Assembly: GCF_900182985.1 (NCBI RefSeq) | Contig: NZ_FXUY01000001.1 | Location: 3,968,001-4,032,000 of the forward strand | Direction of reading: 5' to 3' | Length of the DNA stretch: 64,000 nt | From: Pseudomonas helmanticensis | GTDB lineage: Bacteria > Pseudomonadota > Gammaproteobacteria > Pseudomonadales > Pseudomonadaceae | Shown: positions 8,816 to 16,943 of the stretch, in pieces | Layout: each line of letters opens with the position of its first letter | Numbering within the stretch: position 1 is the stretch's first letter | The notes under the pieces: model-generated | The model's database searches: none | Told to the model about the DNA's origin: nothing | What the model saw: only the letters and a program-made list of their open reading frames with translations | Program-made: the position numbers and the translations under genes

Positions 8816-9874
8816 ATGAACCAGCTGAAACCTGCTGATACGCAAGACCCGAAAATTGATTCATTGCTGGGGGAGCTCGGCGAATTGATTCGTCAGGCGC
8901 GGCAAAAAGTGCTGCGAGCGGTTGATACGATTCAAGTGCAAACCTGCTGGCAGATTGGCAGGCATATCGTCGAGTTTGAGCAGAAAGGTGCCCAGCGTGC
9001 GGGCTATGGGAAGCAGCTGATTGGCCTATTGGCGAAGGATCTGACCGGGCAGTTCGGAAAAGGGTTCGATGATCGTAATCTGCGATACATGCGCAGCTTT
9101 TATCAGTTGTTTCCAATTTGGAACGCAGTGCGTTCCGAATTGAGCTGGACTCACTACCGTCGGCTGTTGGGAGTGAACAATGAAAAGGCGCGCCACTGGT
9201 ACATGGACGAATGCGCCACACTGAACTGGTCAAGCCGCGCCCTCGATCGCCAGATTCTCACGCTCTACTACGAGCGACTCCTCATGAGTCGAGACAAAGC
9301 CGATGTGATCGAAGAAGCCGCCACCAATATCGAAGCGCTGAAATGCAGCCCGCGCGAGTTCATTCGCGACCCGGTCATGCTCGAGTTTCTCGGCCTGCCC
9401 TCAGCCGGCAAGGTCAGGGAAAGCAGTCTCGAACAAGCCCTCATCGACCACCTGCAGGGATTTTTGCTCGAACTGGGCAAAGGCTTTTCCTTCGTCGCCC
9501 GCCAACAACGCATCAGTACCGACGGCGTCGATCTGTACATCGATCTGGTGTTCTACAACTACCTGCTCAAATGCTTCGTGATCATTGACCTTAAACGCGG
9601 CAAGCTCAGCGCCCGCGATGTCGGGCAGATGGACATGTATGTGCGCATGTACGACGAACTCATGCGCAGCGAGGGCGACCAGCCGACCGTCGGGATCATT
9701 CTGTGCGCGGAGAGCAGCGAGTCGGTGGCGCGCTACTCGATGCTCAAGGGCAACGAGCAACTGTTCGCCAGCAGCTACAAGACGATCTTGCCGAGTGAGG
9801 AAGAGTTGCGCGCAGAACTCAATCGCGAACAGGCCTTGATCGAGGAACGCCTGCTGACTGAATCCACTGAATAA
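8816..9874 (+). CDS. YhcG/DUF1016 family PD-(D/E)XK nuclease-fold protein
   Basis: The start is placed at ATG 8816 (MNQLKPADTQ), which has GGAAG five bases upstream. The longer open frame before it does not resemble the family. The 352-residue product has the DUF1016 N-terminal helical domain (SLLGELGELIRQARQKVLRAV, then GYGKQLIGLLAKDLTGQFGKGF). The C-terminal PD-(D/E)XK core is DLYIDLVFYNYLLKCFVIIDLK, with Asp and the D-x-K pair visible. Family members are linked to mobile DNA and defence, but no precise biochemical role is established. It is a single gene with no cognate restriction genes beside it. Confidence 0.8.
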   Translation: MNQLKPADTQDPKIDSLLGELGELIRQARQKVLRAVDTIQVQTCWQIGRHIVEFEQKGAQRAGYGKQLIGLLAKDLTGQFGKGFDDRNLRYMRSFYQLFPIWNAVRSELSWTHYRRLLGVNNEKARHWYMDECATLNWSSRALDRQILTLYYERLLMSRDKADVIEEAATNIEALKCSPREFIRDPVMLEFLGLPSAGKVRESSLEQALIDHLQGFLLELGKGFSFVARQQRISTDGVDLYIDLVFYNYLLKCFVIIDLKRGKLSARDVGQMDMYVRMYDELMRSEGDQPTVGIILCAESSESVARYSMLKGNEQLFASSYKTILPSEEELRAELNREQALIEERLLTESTE

Positions 9875-9942
9875 AATCTGTGGTTTGTTGCGGCTCGGCA
9901 CTGCGGCTATCGTTGGCAGCTTAACCGCCAAGGTCGAGTGCG

Positions 9943-10917
9943 ATGAGCTATCAGGACACGCCCGCAATGCAGAATATGCCGTCAAAGTCAGCGATTCTGA
10001 AGGCCATGTCAGGTGAACCCTTCAAGGAAGCCGCCGCCGACGGTTTTATCCTGGGTGGTTTCATCTGGCGCCATGCGTTGCCCGATCCCCAGCGTGCGGT
10101 GGTCATCATCAACGCTGCGACGTCTGTGCGCTGCCGCCACTACGGGCGATTCGCGGCTTATCTGTTCGCCAATGGCTTCGACGTCATCACCTATGACTAT
10201 CGCGGCATTGGCGAATCGCGATCCGCCTCGATCAAAGGGCTGGACGCGTCATGGACAGATTGGGGCGCCCTGGATTTCGAAGCGATGCTCAAGCGGGCGC
10301 AACGGCAGTTTCCCGGGCAGCCGATTGATGTGGTCGGTCACAGCTTTGGCGGTTGTGCGGCGGGACTGGGTGAGTCCGGGCGAGTTATCCGACGGTTGGT
10401 CACCGTCGGTGCGCAGTTCGCTTACTGGCGCGATTACGCCCCCGAACAGCGCTGGCGGATGTTCGGCAAATGGCATTTGCTGATGCCGTTGCTGACGCTG
10501 CTCTGCGGCTATTTTCCCGGAAAGCGTCTCGGCTGGCTGGAAGACACGCCAAGCGGCGTCGTGCGTGACTGGAGCAAGCCTGCCGCGCGTTATGAACAGC
10601 GCCCCAGCGGTCGCGCATTGCTGGAAAAAACCGGCGCCCTGCCCTTCGCCAACGTCGGCGCACAAACCCTCGCCATCAGCATCAGCGACGATCCCTACGG
10701 CACGATTGCGGCCATCGAACGCCTGCTCGGCTACTTCAGCAATGCGCAAAAAACCCACCTGCGCATCGCCCCACAGGACATTGGCGAACAACAAGTCGGA
10801 CATTTCGCCTTTTTTCGCAGCGCATACCAAGCCACACTATGGCCCATCGCTCTGACCTGGCTGCAAACCGGCGCACTGGCCCCCGACACACCCGGGCGGC
10901 AAGTCCCGCGCAGCTAA
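9943..10917 (+). CDS. Alpha/beta hydrolase
   Basis: This 324-residue alpha/beta hydrolase has the nucleophile elbow GHSFGG (VVGHSFGGCAAGL, about residue 131) and the strand-turn region YDYRGIGESR typical of serine-aminopeptidase-like hydrolases. The likely acid (SISDDPYG) and the terminal His (QQVGHFAFF) are visible, so the triad looks complete. It has no signal peptide. The substrate is unknown. It is followed after 29 bases by a small basic-N-terminus protein and may be co-transcribed with it. Confidence 0.75.
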   Translation: MSYQDTPAMQNMPSKSAILKAMSGEPFKEAAADGFILGGFIWRHALPDPQRAVVIINAATSVRCRHYGRFAAYLFANGFDVITYDYRGIGESRSASIKGLDASWTDWGALDFEAMLKRAQRQFPGQPIDVVGHSFGGCAAGLGESGRVIRRLVTVGAQFAYWRDYAPEQRWRMFGKWHLLMPLLTLLCGYFPGKRLGWLEDTPSGVVRDWSKPAARYEQRPSGRALLEKTGALPFANVGAQTLAISISDDPYGTIAAIERLLGYFSNAQKTHLRIAPQDIGEQQVGHFAFFRSAYQATLWPIALTWLQTGALAPDTPGRQVPRS

Positions 10918-10946
10918 GCCCCAATCAACGCACGACGGAACACATC

Positions 10947-11360
10947 ATGGCCTCCGCCAACAAGCAGCAAAAACGCGCCACCCGGGCCAAAGCCAAGGCC
11001 AAGCAGAACCGCACCAAACGCGCCGAAGCGCCGGTCGAGCTGGACCCGAACGACGATCGTATCGACTTCGAGTCGGTGGACCTCACCGAACTGTTCAAGA
11101 AAATGATCGACGCCGAAAAGATCAGCCAGCAAGCCCTGTGCAGCGCCTTCCTCGAAGACCCGCTGCTGGAACTGGTCTATGAGCAGGAAGGCGAAGAAGG
11201 CGCAATGGATTTCATCCTCGCCGCCCTGATCGAGTATCGCCAGTGGTCGCAGGAAACCGACGAGGCCGGCGCGCTGGCGTGGATCGAATCACCGGCCTTC
11301 CAGGCCGACTATGTGGCGGCGTCCGACGCGATCGCCGCAAACACCCAACAGAAGAACTGA
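10947..11360 (+). CDS. Conserved hypothetical with Lys/Arg/Ala-rich N-terminus (paralogue 1)
   Basis: The start is placed at ATG 10947 (MASANKQQKRATRAKAKAKQ) because this N-terminus matches the next gene. Longer in-frame starts would lie inside the hydrolase gene. The 137-residue product has a strongly basic first 25 residues and then an acidic helical domain (LTELFKKMIDAEKISQQ... ALIEYRQWSQETDEAGALAWIESPAF). It is homologous over its length to the product of 11367-11819, six bases downstream, so the pair is a tandem duplication. The basic tail could bind RNA or DNA; this is a guess. Confidence 0.7.
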   Translation: MASANKQQKRATRAKAKAKQNRTKRAEAPVELDPNDDRIDFESVDLTELFKKMIDAEKISQQALCSAFLEDPLLELVYEQEGEEGAMDFILAALIEYRQWSQETDEAGALAWIESPAFQADYVAASDAIAANTQQKN

Positions 11361-11366
11361 ACTCCC

Positions 11367-11819
11367 ATGGCATCCCTGAACAAGCAACAGAAACGCGCCA
11401 AGCGCGCCAAGGCCAAAGCCAAGCAAATCCGTATGGTCGGCCGCAAGCCGCTGGAGCAGGACGAAGACCTCGACCACCTCGCCGAGCCGATCCCGGAATA
11501 CACCCTGGCGATGTTCAGCAAAATGCGCGACGCCGAAGCCATCAGCCGCAACGAAATGCTGCTGACGCTGCTGCGCGAACTGGCGTTCGTCATCGTTGAT
11601 CATCCAGAACTGCTGGACATGGAAAACGCCGATGACGAAGGCATGGCCGCCACCCACCTGGCCGCCGACATGTTGATCGACTACCGCATGTGGGCTGAAG
11701 GCGTAACGATCGAAGAAGCCCAGGCCTGGCTGAGCGAGCCACAGTTCATCACCGATTTCGGGGTTGCGCTGGATGCTTATGGCAAGTCGGTGGAAGCGCA
11801 GGAAGACAAGAGCGAATAA
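11367..11819 (+). CDS. Conserved hypothetical with Lys/Arg/Ala-rich N-terminus (paralogue 2)
   Basis: This 150-residue protein begins MASLNKQQKRAKRAKAKAKQ, nearly identical to the N-terminus of the gene just upstream. The rest is more diverged but keeps the same helical pattern: FSKMRDAEAISRNEM, DMLIDYRMWAEGVTIEEAQAWLSEPQF. A bidirectional terminator follows directly (11824-11872). No known domain is recognised. The pair looks like a translation- or nucleoid-associated accessory protein family, but the sequence shows only the basic tail and acidic body. Confidence 0.7.
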   Translation: MASLNKQQKRAKRAKAKAKQIRMVGRKPLEQDEDLDHLAEPIPEYTLAMFSKMRDAEAISRNEMLLTLLRELAFVIVDHPELLDMENADDEGMAATHLAADMLIDYRMWAEGVTIEEAQAWLSEPQFITDFGVALDAYGKSVEAQEDKSE

Positions 11820-11823
11820 ACCC

Positions 11824-11872
11824 CGCTCACAAACAAAAACGGCCGCTCGTCATCACTGACAGCGGCCGTTTT
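11824..11872. terminator. Bidirectional terminator, copy 1 of a 49-bp direct repeat
   Basis: The hairpin arms AACGGCCGCT and AGCGGCCGTT flank a short loop, with an A-run before and a T-run after, so it can end transcription from both sides. An identical 49-base copy lies at 12626-12674, and vapBC sits exactly between them. Confidence 0.85.
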
Positions 11873-11920
11873 TGTTTGGATGGCTTGGTCACCCTTTGTC
11901 CGATGACAATGTATATCCCA

Positions 11921-11948
11921 TTGACATATCCCAAGCGCAGCCTATCCT
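11921..11948 (+). promoter_or_regulatory. Likely sigma-70 promoter of vapBC
   Basis: A perfect -35 TTGACA (11921-11926) and a -10-like TATCCT (11943-11948) are 16 bases apart. They lie about 35 bases before the VapB start. The sequence ATATCCCA is repeated at and just before the -35 box and may be part of a VapB operator. Confidence 0.6.
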
Positions 11949-11983
11949 GAGCTCATCGCAGGAGCAGACCTTGGAGGTCAAAT

Positions 11984-12214
11984 ATGGAACAGACCACAAT
12001 TTTCATGAGCAATAGAAGTCAGGCAGTTCGACTGCCAAAGGCAGTTGCGATGCCCGGCGACGTTAAACGAGTGGAAGTCATCGCGATTGGCAGAACACGC
12101 GTCATTACGCCTGCTGGAGAAAGCTGGGATAGCTGGTTTGATGGCGACAGCGTCACACCTGATTTCATGGCTGACCGTGAGCAACCTGCTGATCAGGAGC
12201 GCGAGTCGTTCTGA
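11984..12214 (+). CDS. vapB: VapB-type antitoxin (AbrB-like)
   Basis: This 76-residue protein begins with a swapped-hairpin AbrB/SpoVT-like DNA-binding domain (MSNRSQAVRLPK signature, residues 8-19). An acidic, flexible C-terminus (SWDSWFDGDS...) follows and should wrap the toxin. A strong GGAGG site precedes the ATG, and its stop overlaps the toxin start by one base (TGATG), as is usual for vapBC pairs. It should neutralise VapC and repress the promoter at 11921-11948. Confidence 0.9.
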   Translation: MEQTTIFMSNRSQAVRLPKAVAMPGDVKRVEVIAIGRTRVITPAGESWDSWFDGDSVTPDFMADREQPADQERESF

Positions 12215-12621
12215 TGATCAAATACATGCTGGATACCAACATCTGCATCTTCACCATCAAAAACAAACCACAAATTGTCCGGGAGGCCTTCAATCAACAT
12301 TCCGGGCAGTTGTGCATAAGCGTTATCACGCTTATGGAGCTTATTTACGGCGCTGAAAAGTCGGCGTCCCCTGAAAAGAATCTAGCGATTGTCGAAGGAT
12401 TCGTTGCGCGATTGGAGGTCTTGCCTTTCGACAATGACGCCGCAGCACAGGCCGGGATGATCCGGTCTGAACTGGCGAAAGCTGGAACACCGATTGGGCC
12501 GTACGACCAAATGATAGCAGGCCACGCGCGGTCGCTTGGACTTATTGTAGTCACGAACAATGTGCGGGAATTTGAACGTGTTTCCGGATTGCGTATTGAG
12601 GATTGGGTTCATCCCGTTTGA
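12214..12621 (+). CDS. vapC: VapC-type PIN-domain toxin ribonuclease
   Basis: This 135-residue PIN domain has its acidic residues in place: MLDTN (N-terminal Asp), VITLMELIYG (Glu), GPYDQMIAGHARS (Asp) and TNNVREF near the end. The site therefore looks intact, giving a Mg-dependent RNase that in this family often cuts tRNA or rRNA. It is translationally coupled to VapB. The module is bounded by 49-bp repeats, which suggests recent insertion between the paralogue gene and the gabP-like gene. Confidence 0.9.
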   Translation: MIKYMLDTNICIFTIKNKPQIVREAFNQHSGQLCISVITLMELIYGAEKSASPEKNLAIVEGFVARLEVLPFDNDAAAQAGMIRSELAKAGTPIGPYDQMIAGHARSLGLIVVTNNVREFERVSGLRIEDWVHPV

Positions 12622-12625
12622 GCAG

Positions 12626-12674
12626 CGCTCACAAACAAAAACGGCCGCTCGTCATCACTGACAGCGGCCGTTTT
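12626..12674. repeat. Terminator, copy 2 of the 49-bp direct repeat
   Basis: It is identical to 11824-11872 over all 49 bases and begins five bases after the vapC stop. It should terminate vapBC on one strand and the permease gene on the other. The repeat unit (terminator plus vapBC) is 802 bases long. Confidence 0.9.
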
Positions 12675-12691
12675 GCATTACGCGTTGCGGA

Positions 12692-14083
12692 TCAGTTCAA
12701 CACCACCGCGCCACGTTTTTCCAGCTTGCGACGGCGTGCCACCAGCAAACCGGCAGCCACCACCATCAGGCTCAGCAGGCCAGTCGCGAGAATCTCCACG
12801 CGATGCGCTTCCTGGAACAGCATGATGGTCAGGGCCGCGACGATGAAGATGATCACCGCGTAGGTCAGGCCCGGGAACAGCCACATGCTGAATTCGATTT
12901 TCTCGCCACGCGCCACGCGTTGTTTGCGCATGCGCAATTGCGAGAAGGCGATTACCAGGTAAACCAGCAGCGCAATGGCGCCGGAGCTGGCCAGCAGGAA
13001 TTCGAACACCGCAGCTGGGGCCACGTAGTTGGCGAAAGTGCAGAGGAACGCTGCGCCGGTCGACAGCATCACCGCCCAGTAAGGCGTGCCGCTTTTATTG
13101 GTGCGGGTCGACATGGCCGGGGCATCGCCACGTTTGCCGAGGGAGAAGAGCATGCGCGACGAGGTGTATAGCGCCGAATTCAGGCAGCTGGTTACCGCGA
13201 CCAGCACCACGATGTCGACGATCATTTTCGCGTTAGGAATGCCCATGCGCTCAAGCACGGTCTGGTAGGAACCGAGGTTGGCCAGCGTAGGATCGTTCCA
13301 AGGCACCAGGGCCACAACGATGAAGATCGACACGAGGTAGAACAAGCCGATCCGCCAGATCACCGAGTTGGTTGCTTTGGAGATTTGCTTGCCCGGGTTT
13401 TTCGATTCCGCGGCCGCGATGGTCACGATCTCGGTACCCATGAAGGAGAACATGGTGGTCAGGATTGCACCCAGTACCGCGCCCATGCCGTTTGGCAGGA
13501 AGCCGCCGCTGTCGAAAAGGTGCGACACACCGCTGACCTGGCTGTTCGGCAAGTAGCCGAAGATCGCTGCAAGACCGAGGGCGATGAAGCCGATGATCGC
13601 CAGCACTTTGATCAGGGCAAACCAGAATTCGAACTCGCCGTAATTCTTCACGCTGAACAGGTTGGTGACGGTCAGCAACAGGGTGATGATCAGCGCGAAA
13701 GCCCAGATGCCTACGCCCGGGAACCATGCATGGAGGATGGTCGCGGCGGCGTTGGCTTCCAGTGGAATCACCAATACCCAGAACCACCAGTACAACCAGC
13801 CGATGGTGAAACCGGCCCAATGGCCGATGGCACGGTCGGCGTAAGTCGAAAACGAACCGGTATCCGGCGAGGCAACAGCCATTTCGCCGAGCATGCGCAT
13901 CACCAAGACCACCAGAGTACCGGCGGCGGCATAAGCCAGCAGCACGGCAGGACCGGCCGCAGCGATGGCGTGGCCGGAGCCAACGAACAGACCGGCGCCG
14001 ATCACACCGGCGATCGACAACATGGTCACATGACGCGGTTTGAGCCCTTGTTCAAGGCCATTGGAGCTTGGGGTACTGCTCAT
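12692..14083 (-). CDS. gabP: Amino acid permease, GABA permease-like (APC family)
   Basis: The start is taken at ATG 14083 (MSSTPSSNGLEQGLKPRHV), which fits the family N-terminus and has an AAAGG site. A longer frame extends 62 codons upstream. The 463-residue product has about 12 membrane segments and APC motifs: HVTMLSIAGVIGAGLFVGSG, the GEMAVASPDTGSFSTYA loop and FSFMGTEIVTIAAAESKNP. Length and N-terminus agree with GabP-type GABA/proton symporters. Related amino acids such as proline or aromatic ones cannot be excluded. Confidence 0.8.
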   Translation of the reverse strand: MSSTPSSNGLEQGLKPRHVTMLSIAGVIGAGLFVGSGHAIAAAGPAVLLAYAAAGTLVVLVMRMLGEMAVASPDTGSFSTYADRAIGHWAGFTIGWLYWWFWVLVIPLEANAAATILHAWFPGVGIWAFALIITLLLTVTNLFSVKNYGEFEFWFALIKVLAIIGFIALGLAAIFGYLPNSQVSGVSHLFDSGGFLPNGMGAVLGAILTTMFSFMGTEIVTIAAAESKNPGKQISKATNSVIWRIGLFYLVSIFIVVALVPWNDPTLANLGSYQTVLERMGIPNAKMIVDIVVLVAVTSCLNSALYTSSRMLFSLGKRGDAPAMSTRTNKSGTPYWAVMLSTGAAFLCTFANYVAPAAVFEFLLASSGAIALLVYLVIAFSQLRMRKQRVARGEKIEFSMWLFPGLTYAVIIFIVAALTIMLFQEAHRVEILATGLLSLMVVAAGLLVARRRKLEKRGAVVLN

Positions 14084-14635
14084 CGAAACTACCTTTGCGA
14101 GGAAAGCGATTGCGTCCGGCCCGTCTGGCATTTCTTTCTCGTAAAAAGAATCCAACGGGGCGTTCCTTATTCTGCACGCAATAAATGCGCCAAAATGTTT
14201 CAAAGTCTTCTGCATCGCGGCTTTGCGCGCGACCGGACGGTCATCGCAAGTCTTTGAGATCAATGGCAATTCGCCAGAGCGTTACCCTGCGACTCACTTT
14301 CAAGACGAATCAGCGCACCAGAAACACACTGAAAAAGTGTGGGATGCACAATAAAAGGGCGAATCGTGTACGTTCGGCCGGATAGCGCTTCCAACACCCC
14401 GCCAAAGCTGGCAACATCGCGCCTTTTTTTACGCGACACCCCGGGTTTGCACGATCAAACACCCGTTCGGTTGTTGATGGGGCGACAGTCTGCTGTGCCG
14501 ATGCGACAACCTGCCACACGCCACCCGTTTACCGCTCGCAGCGCTGTTGGCTGCCATTGAAACGCTATGCTAGCTTGGCCGCCTCGCCAGGAAGGCCATC
14601 CAACAGCTGGAGCGCAACATATATGAGGAACGCAC
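14084..14635. other. Intergenic region between permease and ABC operon
   Basis: This 552-base stretch lies between divergent genes. It should hold promoters for both the permease (minus) and the ABC transporter operon (plus). I see no convincing conserved boxes, RNA gene or coding sequence in it. Confidence 0.4.
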
Positions 14636-15409
14636 ATGGCTGAGGCCACGCCCGCGCTTGAAATTCGCAACCTGCACAAACGCTACGGACAGCTTGAGGT
14701 GCTCAAAGGCATCTCGCTGACCGCCCGCGACGGCGATGTGATCTCGATCCTCGGTTCCTCCGGTTCCGGCAAGTCCACGTTCCTGCGTTGCATCAACCTG
14801 CTGGAAAACCCGCACCAGGGCCAGATCCTCGTGGCCGGTGAAGAACTCAAGCTCAAGGCCGCGAAGAATGGCGAACTGGTTGCCGCCGACGGCAAACAGA
14901 TCAACCGCCTGCGCTCCGAGATTGGTTTTGTGTTTCAAAACTTTAATCTGTGGCCGCACATGAGCATCCTCGACAACATCATCGAGGCGCCGCGTCGCGT
15001 GCTCGGCCAGAGCAAGGCCGAGGCCATCGAAGTCGCCGAAGCGCTGCTGGCCAAGGTCGGCATCGCCGACAAGCGCCACGCCTATCCGGCGCAATTGTCG
15101 GGTGGTCAGCAACAACGCGCGGCGATTGCCCGCACGCTGGCGATGCAGCCGAAGGTGATTCTGTTCGACGAGCCCACCTCCGCGCTTGACCCGGAAATGG
15201 TTCAGGAAGTACTTAGTGTCATCCGCGCATTGGCCGAAGAAGGCCGCACCATGCTGCTCGTGACCCACGAAATGGGTTTCGCCCGTCAGGTCTCCAGCGA
15301 AGTGGTGTTCCTTCACCAAGGCCTGATAGAAGAGCAAGGATCGCCTCAGCAGGTGTTCGAAAACCCGCTTTCGGCGCGCTGCAAACAATTCATGTCCAGC
15401 AACCGCTAA
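14636..15409 (+). CDS. hisP: Amino acid ABC transporter ATPase, HisP-like
   Basis: This 257-residue ABC ATPase has Walker A (GSSGSGKSTF, about residues 38-47), the Q-loop (VFQNFNLWPHMSILDN), signature LSGGQQQR, Walker B with D-loop (VILFDEPTSALDPE) and the H-loop (LLVTHEMGFA). The insert between Walker A and the Q-loop (AAKNGELVAADGKQINRLRSEIG) is typical of HisP. It heads an operon with the binding protein and two permeases, so it powers uptake of histidine, arginine or related basic amino acids. The exact substrate is inferred from family. Confidence 0.88.
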   Translation: MAEATPALEIRNLHKRYGQLEVLKGISLTARDGDVISILGSSGSGKSTFLRCINLLENPHQGQILVAGEELKLKAAKNGELVAADGKQINRLRSEIGFVFQNFNLWPHMSILDNIIEAPRRVLGQSKAEAIEVAEALLAKVGIADKRHAYPAQLSGGQQQRAAIARTLAMQPKVILFDEPTSALDPEMVQEVLSVIRALAEEGRTMLLVTHEMGFARQVSSEVVFLHQGLIEEQGSPQQVFENPLSARCKQFMSSNR

Positions 15410-15422
15410 CGGAGCAACATGC

Positions 15423-16172
15423 ATGCAGAATTTCAAGAAGGTCTTCCTGGCCGCCGCCGTCACCCTCGCGTTCAGCGCCGGTGCCATGGCTGAAACCCTG
15501 AAGATGGGCATCGAAGCGGCTTACCCGCCGTTCAACAATAAAGACGCCAGCGGCAACGTGGTCGGCTTCGACAAAGACATCGGCGACGCCCTCTGCGCGA
15601 AGATGAAAGTCGAGTGCACCGTGGTCACTTCCGACTGGGACGGCATCATTCCGGCCCTGAACGCGAAGAAGTTCGACTTCCTGATCTCCTCGCTGTCGAT
15701 CACCGAAGAGCGCAAAGGCGCGGTCGACTTCACCGACCCGTACTACTCGAACAAACTGCAGTTCATCGCACCGAAAAACGTCGACTTCAAAACCGACAAG
15801 GACTCGCTCAAGGGCAAGACCATCGGTACCCAGCGTGCGACCCTGGCCGGTACCTGGCTGGAAGACACCTACGCCGATGACATCAAAGTCAGCCTCTACG
15901 ACACCCAGGAAAACGCCTACCTCGACCTGACTTCCGGTCGTGTCGACGCGATCCTCGCGGACAAGTACGCCAACTATGACTGGCTGAAAAGCGACGCCGG
16001 CAAGAACTACGAGTTCAAGGGTGATCCGGTCGTAGAAAGCGACAAGATCGGCATCGCTGTGCGTAAAGGCGACCCGCTGCGCGAGAAGCTGAACGCTGCT
16101 CTGAAGGAAATCGTCGCCGACGGTACCTACAAGAAGATCAACGACAAGTACTTCCCGTTCAGCATCTACTGA
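15423..16172 (+). CDS. Periplasmic binding protein for basic amino acids (HisJ/ArgT-like)
   Basis: This 249-residue protein has a Sec signal peptide (MQNFKKVFLAAAVTLAFSAGAMA) and family motifs: MGIEAAYPPFNNKDASGNVVG, DWDGIIPALNAKKFDFLISS and the hinge region GKTIGTQRATLAGTWLED. It captures the amino acid for the HisQM-HisP-like complex. It begins 13 bases after the ATPase gene. A stable hairpin just after its stop separates it from the permease genes. Confidence 0.88.
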   Translation: MQNFKKVFLAAAVTLAFSAGAMAETLKMGIEAAYPPFNNKDASGNVVGFDKDIGDALCAKMKVECTVVTSDWDGIIPALNAKKFDFLISSLSITEERKGAVDFTDPYYSNKLQFIAPKNVDFKTDKDSLKGKTIGTQRATLAGTWLEDTYADDIKVSLYDTQENAYLDLTSGRVDAILADKYANYDWLKSDAGKNYEFKGDPVVESDKIGIAVRKGDPLREKLNAALKEIVADGTYKKINDKYFPFSIY

Positions 16173-16189
16173 TCCTGACCTGTGGGACT

Positions 16190-16211
16190 GGCGCCGTAAT
16201 TGAACGGCGCC
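16190..16211 (+). promoter_or_regulatory. Intercistronic hairpin after the binding-protein gene
   Basis: A perfect 8-bp stem (GGCGCCGT / ACGGCGCC) with a 6-base loop lies 17 bases after the binding-protein stop. It has no T-run. Such hairpins can block 3' exonucleases and raise binding-protein mRNA relative to the downstream permeases. Confidence 0.55.
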
Positions 16212-16250
16212 GGCTCCCGACTTTGCCTGCCGCAATTTGAACAGAACTCC

Positions 16251-16943
16251 ATGATTATCGACCTCTACGGATTCGGCCCGGCCCTCGCTGCCGGCGCGCT
16301 GATGACCGTCCAACTGGCCCTCACGGCCCTGTGCCTGGGACTGGTGCTCGGTCTGCTCGGCGCCTTGGCCAAGACTTCCCCGTACAAGCCGTTGCAATGG
16401 CTTGGCGGCACGTATTCGACCCTGGTGCGTGGCGTTCCGGAATTGCTCTGGGTGCTGTTGATCTACTTCGGTACGGTCAACCTGATGCGCGCCCTCGGTG
16501 AATACTTCGGCAACCCCGACCTGCAACTCAATGCCTTCGCTGCCGGTGTGATCGCCTTGGGCCTGTGCTTCGGCGCCTACGCCACGGAAGTGTTTCGTGG
16601 TGCGATCCTCGCCATTCCCAAAGGCCACCGTGAGGCCGGCGAGGCCCTGGGCCTGTCGAAATGGCGGATCTTCACCCGGCTGATCATGCCGCAGATGTGG
16701 CGTATCGCCCTGCCCGGCCTGGGCAATCTGTTCATGATCCTGATGAAAGACACCGCACTGGTCTCGGTGATCGGTCTTGAAGAAATCATGCGTCACGCGC
16801 AAATCGGCGTGACCGTGTCGAAACAACCGTTCACCTTTTATATGGTCGCCGCGATCATGTACCTGGGCCTGACCGTGCTGGCGATGTCTGGCATGCACTT
16901 TCTGGAAAAACGCGCCGCCCGCGGCTTTGCGAGGAGCGCTTAA
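16251..16943 (+). CDS. hisQ: Amino acid ABC transporter permease, HisQ-like
   Basis: The start is placed at ATG 16251 (MIIDLYGFGPALAAG), 17 codons inside the longest frame. The upstream codons overlap the hairpin and do not resemble the family. The 230-residue membrane protein has about five spans and the EAA loop that contacts the ATPase (AILAIPKGHREAGEALGLSKW). It pairs with the HisM-like permease, whose ATG overlaps its stop. Confidence 0.85.
   Translation: MIIDLYGFGPALAAGALMTVQLALTALCLGLVLGLLGALAKTSPYKPLQWLGGTYSTLVRGVPELLWVLLIYFGTVNLMRALGEYFGNPDLQLNAFAAGVIALGLCFGAYATEVFRGAILAIPKGHREAGEALGLSKWRIFTRLIMPQMWRIALPGLGNLFMILMKDTALVSVIGLEEIMRHAQIGVTVSKQPFTFYMVAAIMYLGLTVLAMSGMHFLEKRAARGFARSA

Noticed and set aside
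15390..16898. A 502-codon minus-strand frame across the binding protein and HisQ genes
   Set aside because: The opposite strand encodes recognisable transporter proteins. The minus frame has no ribosome site and a low-complexity composition.
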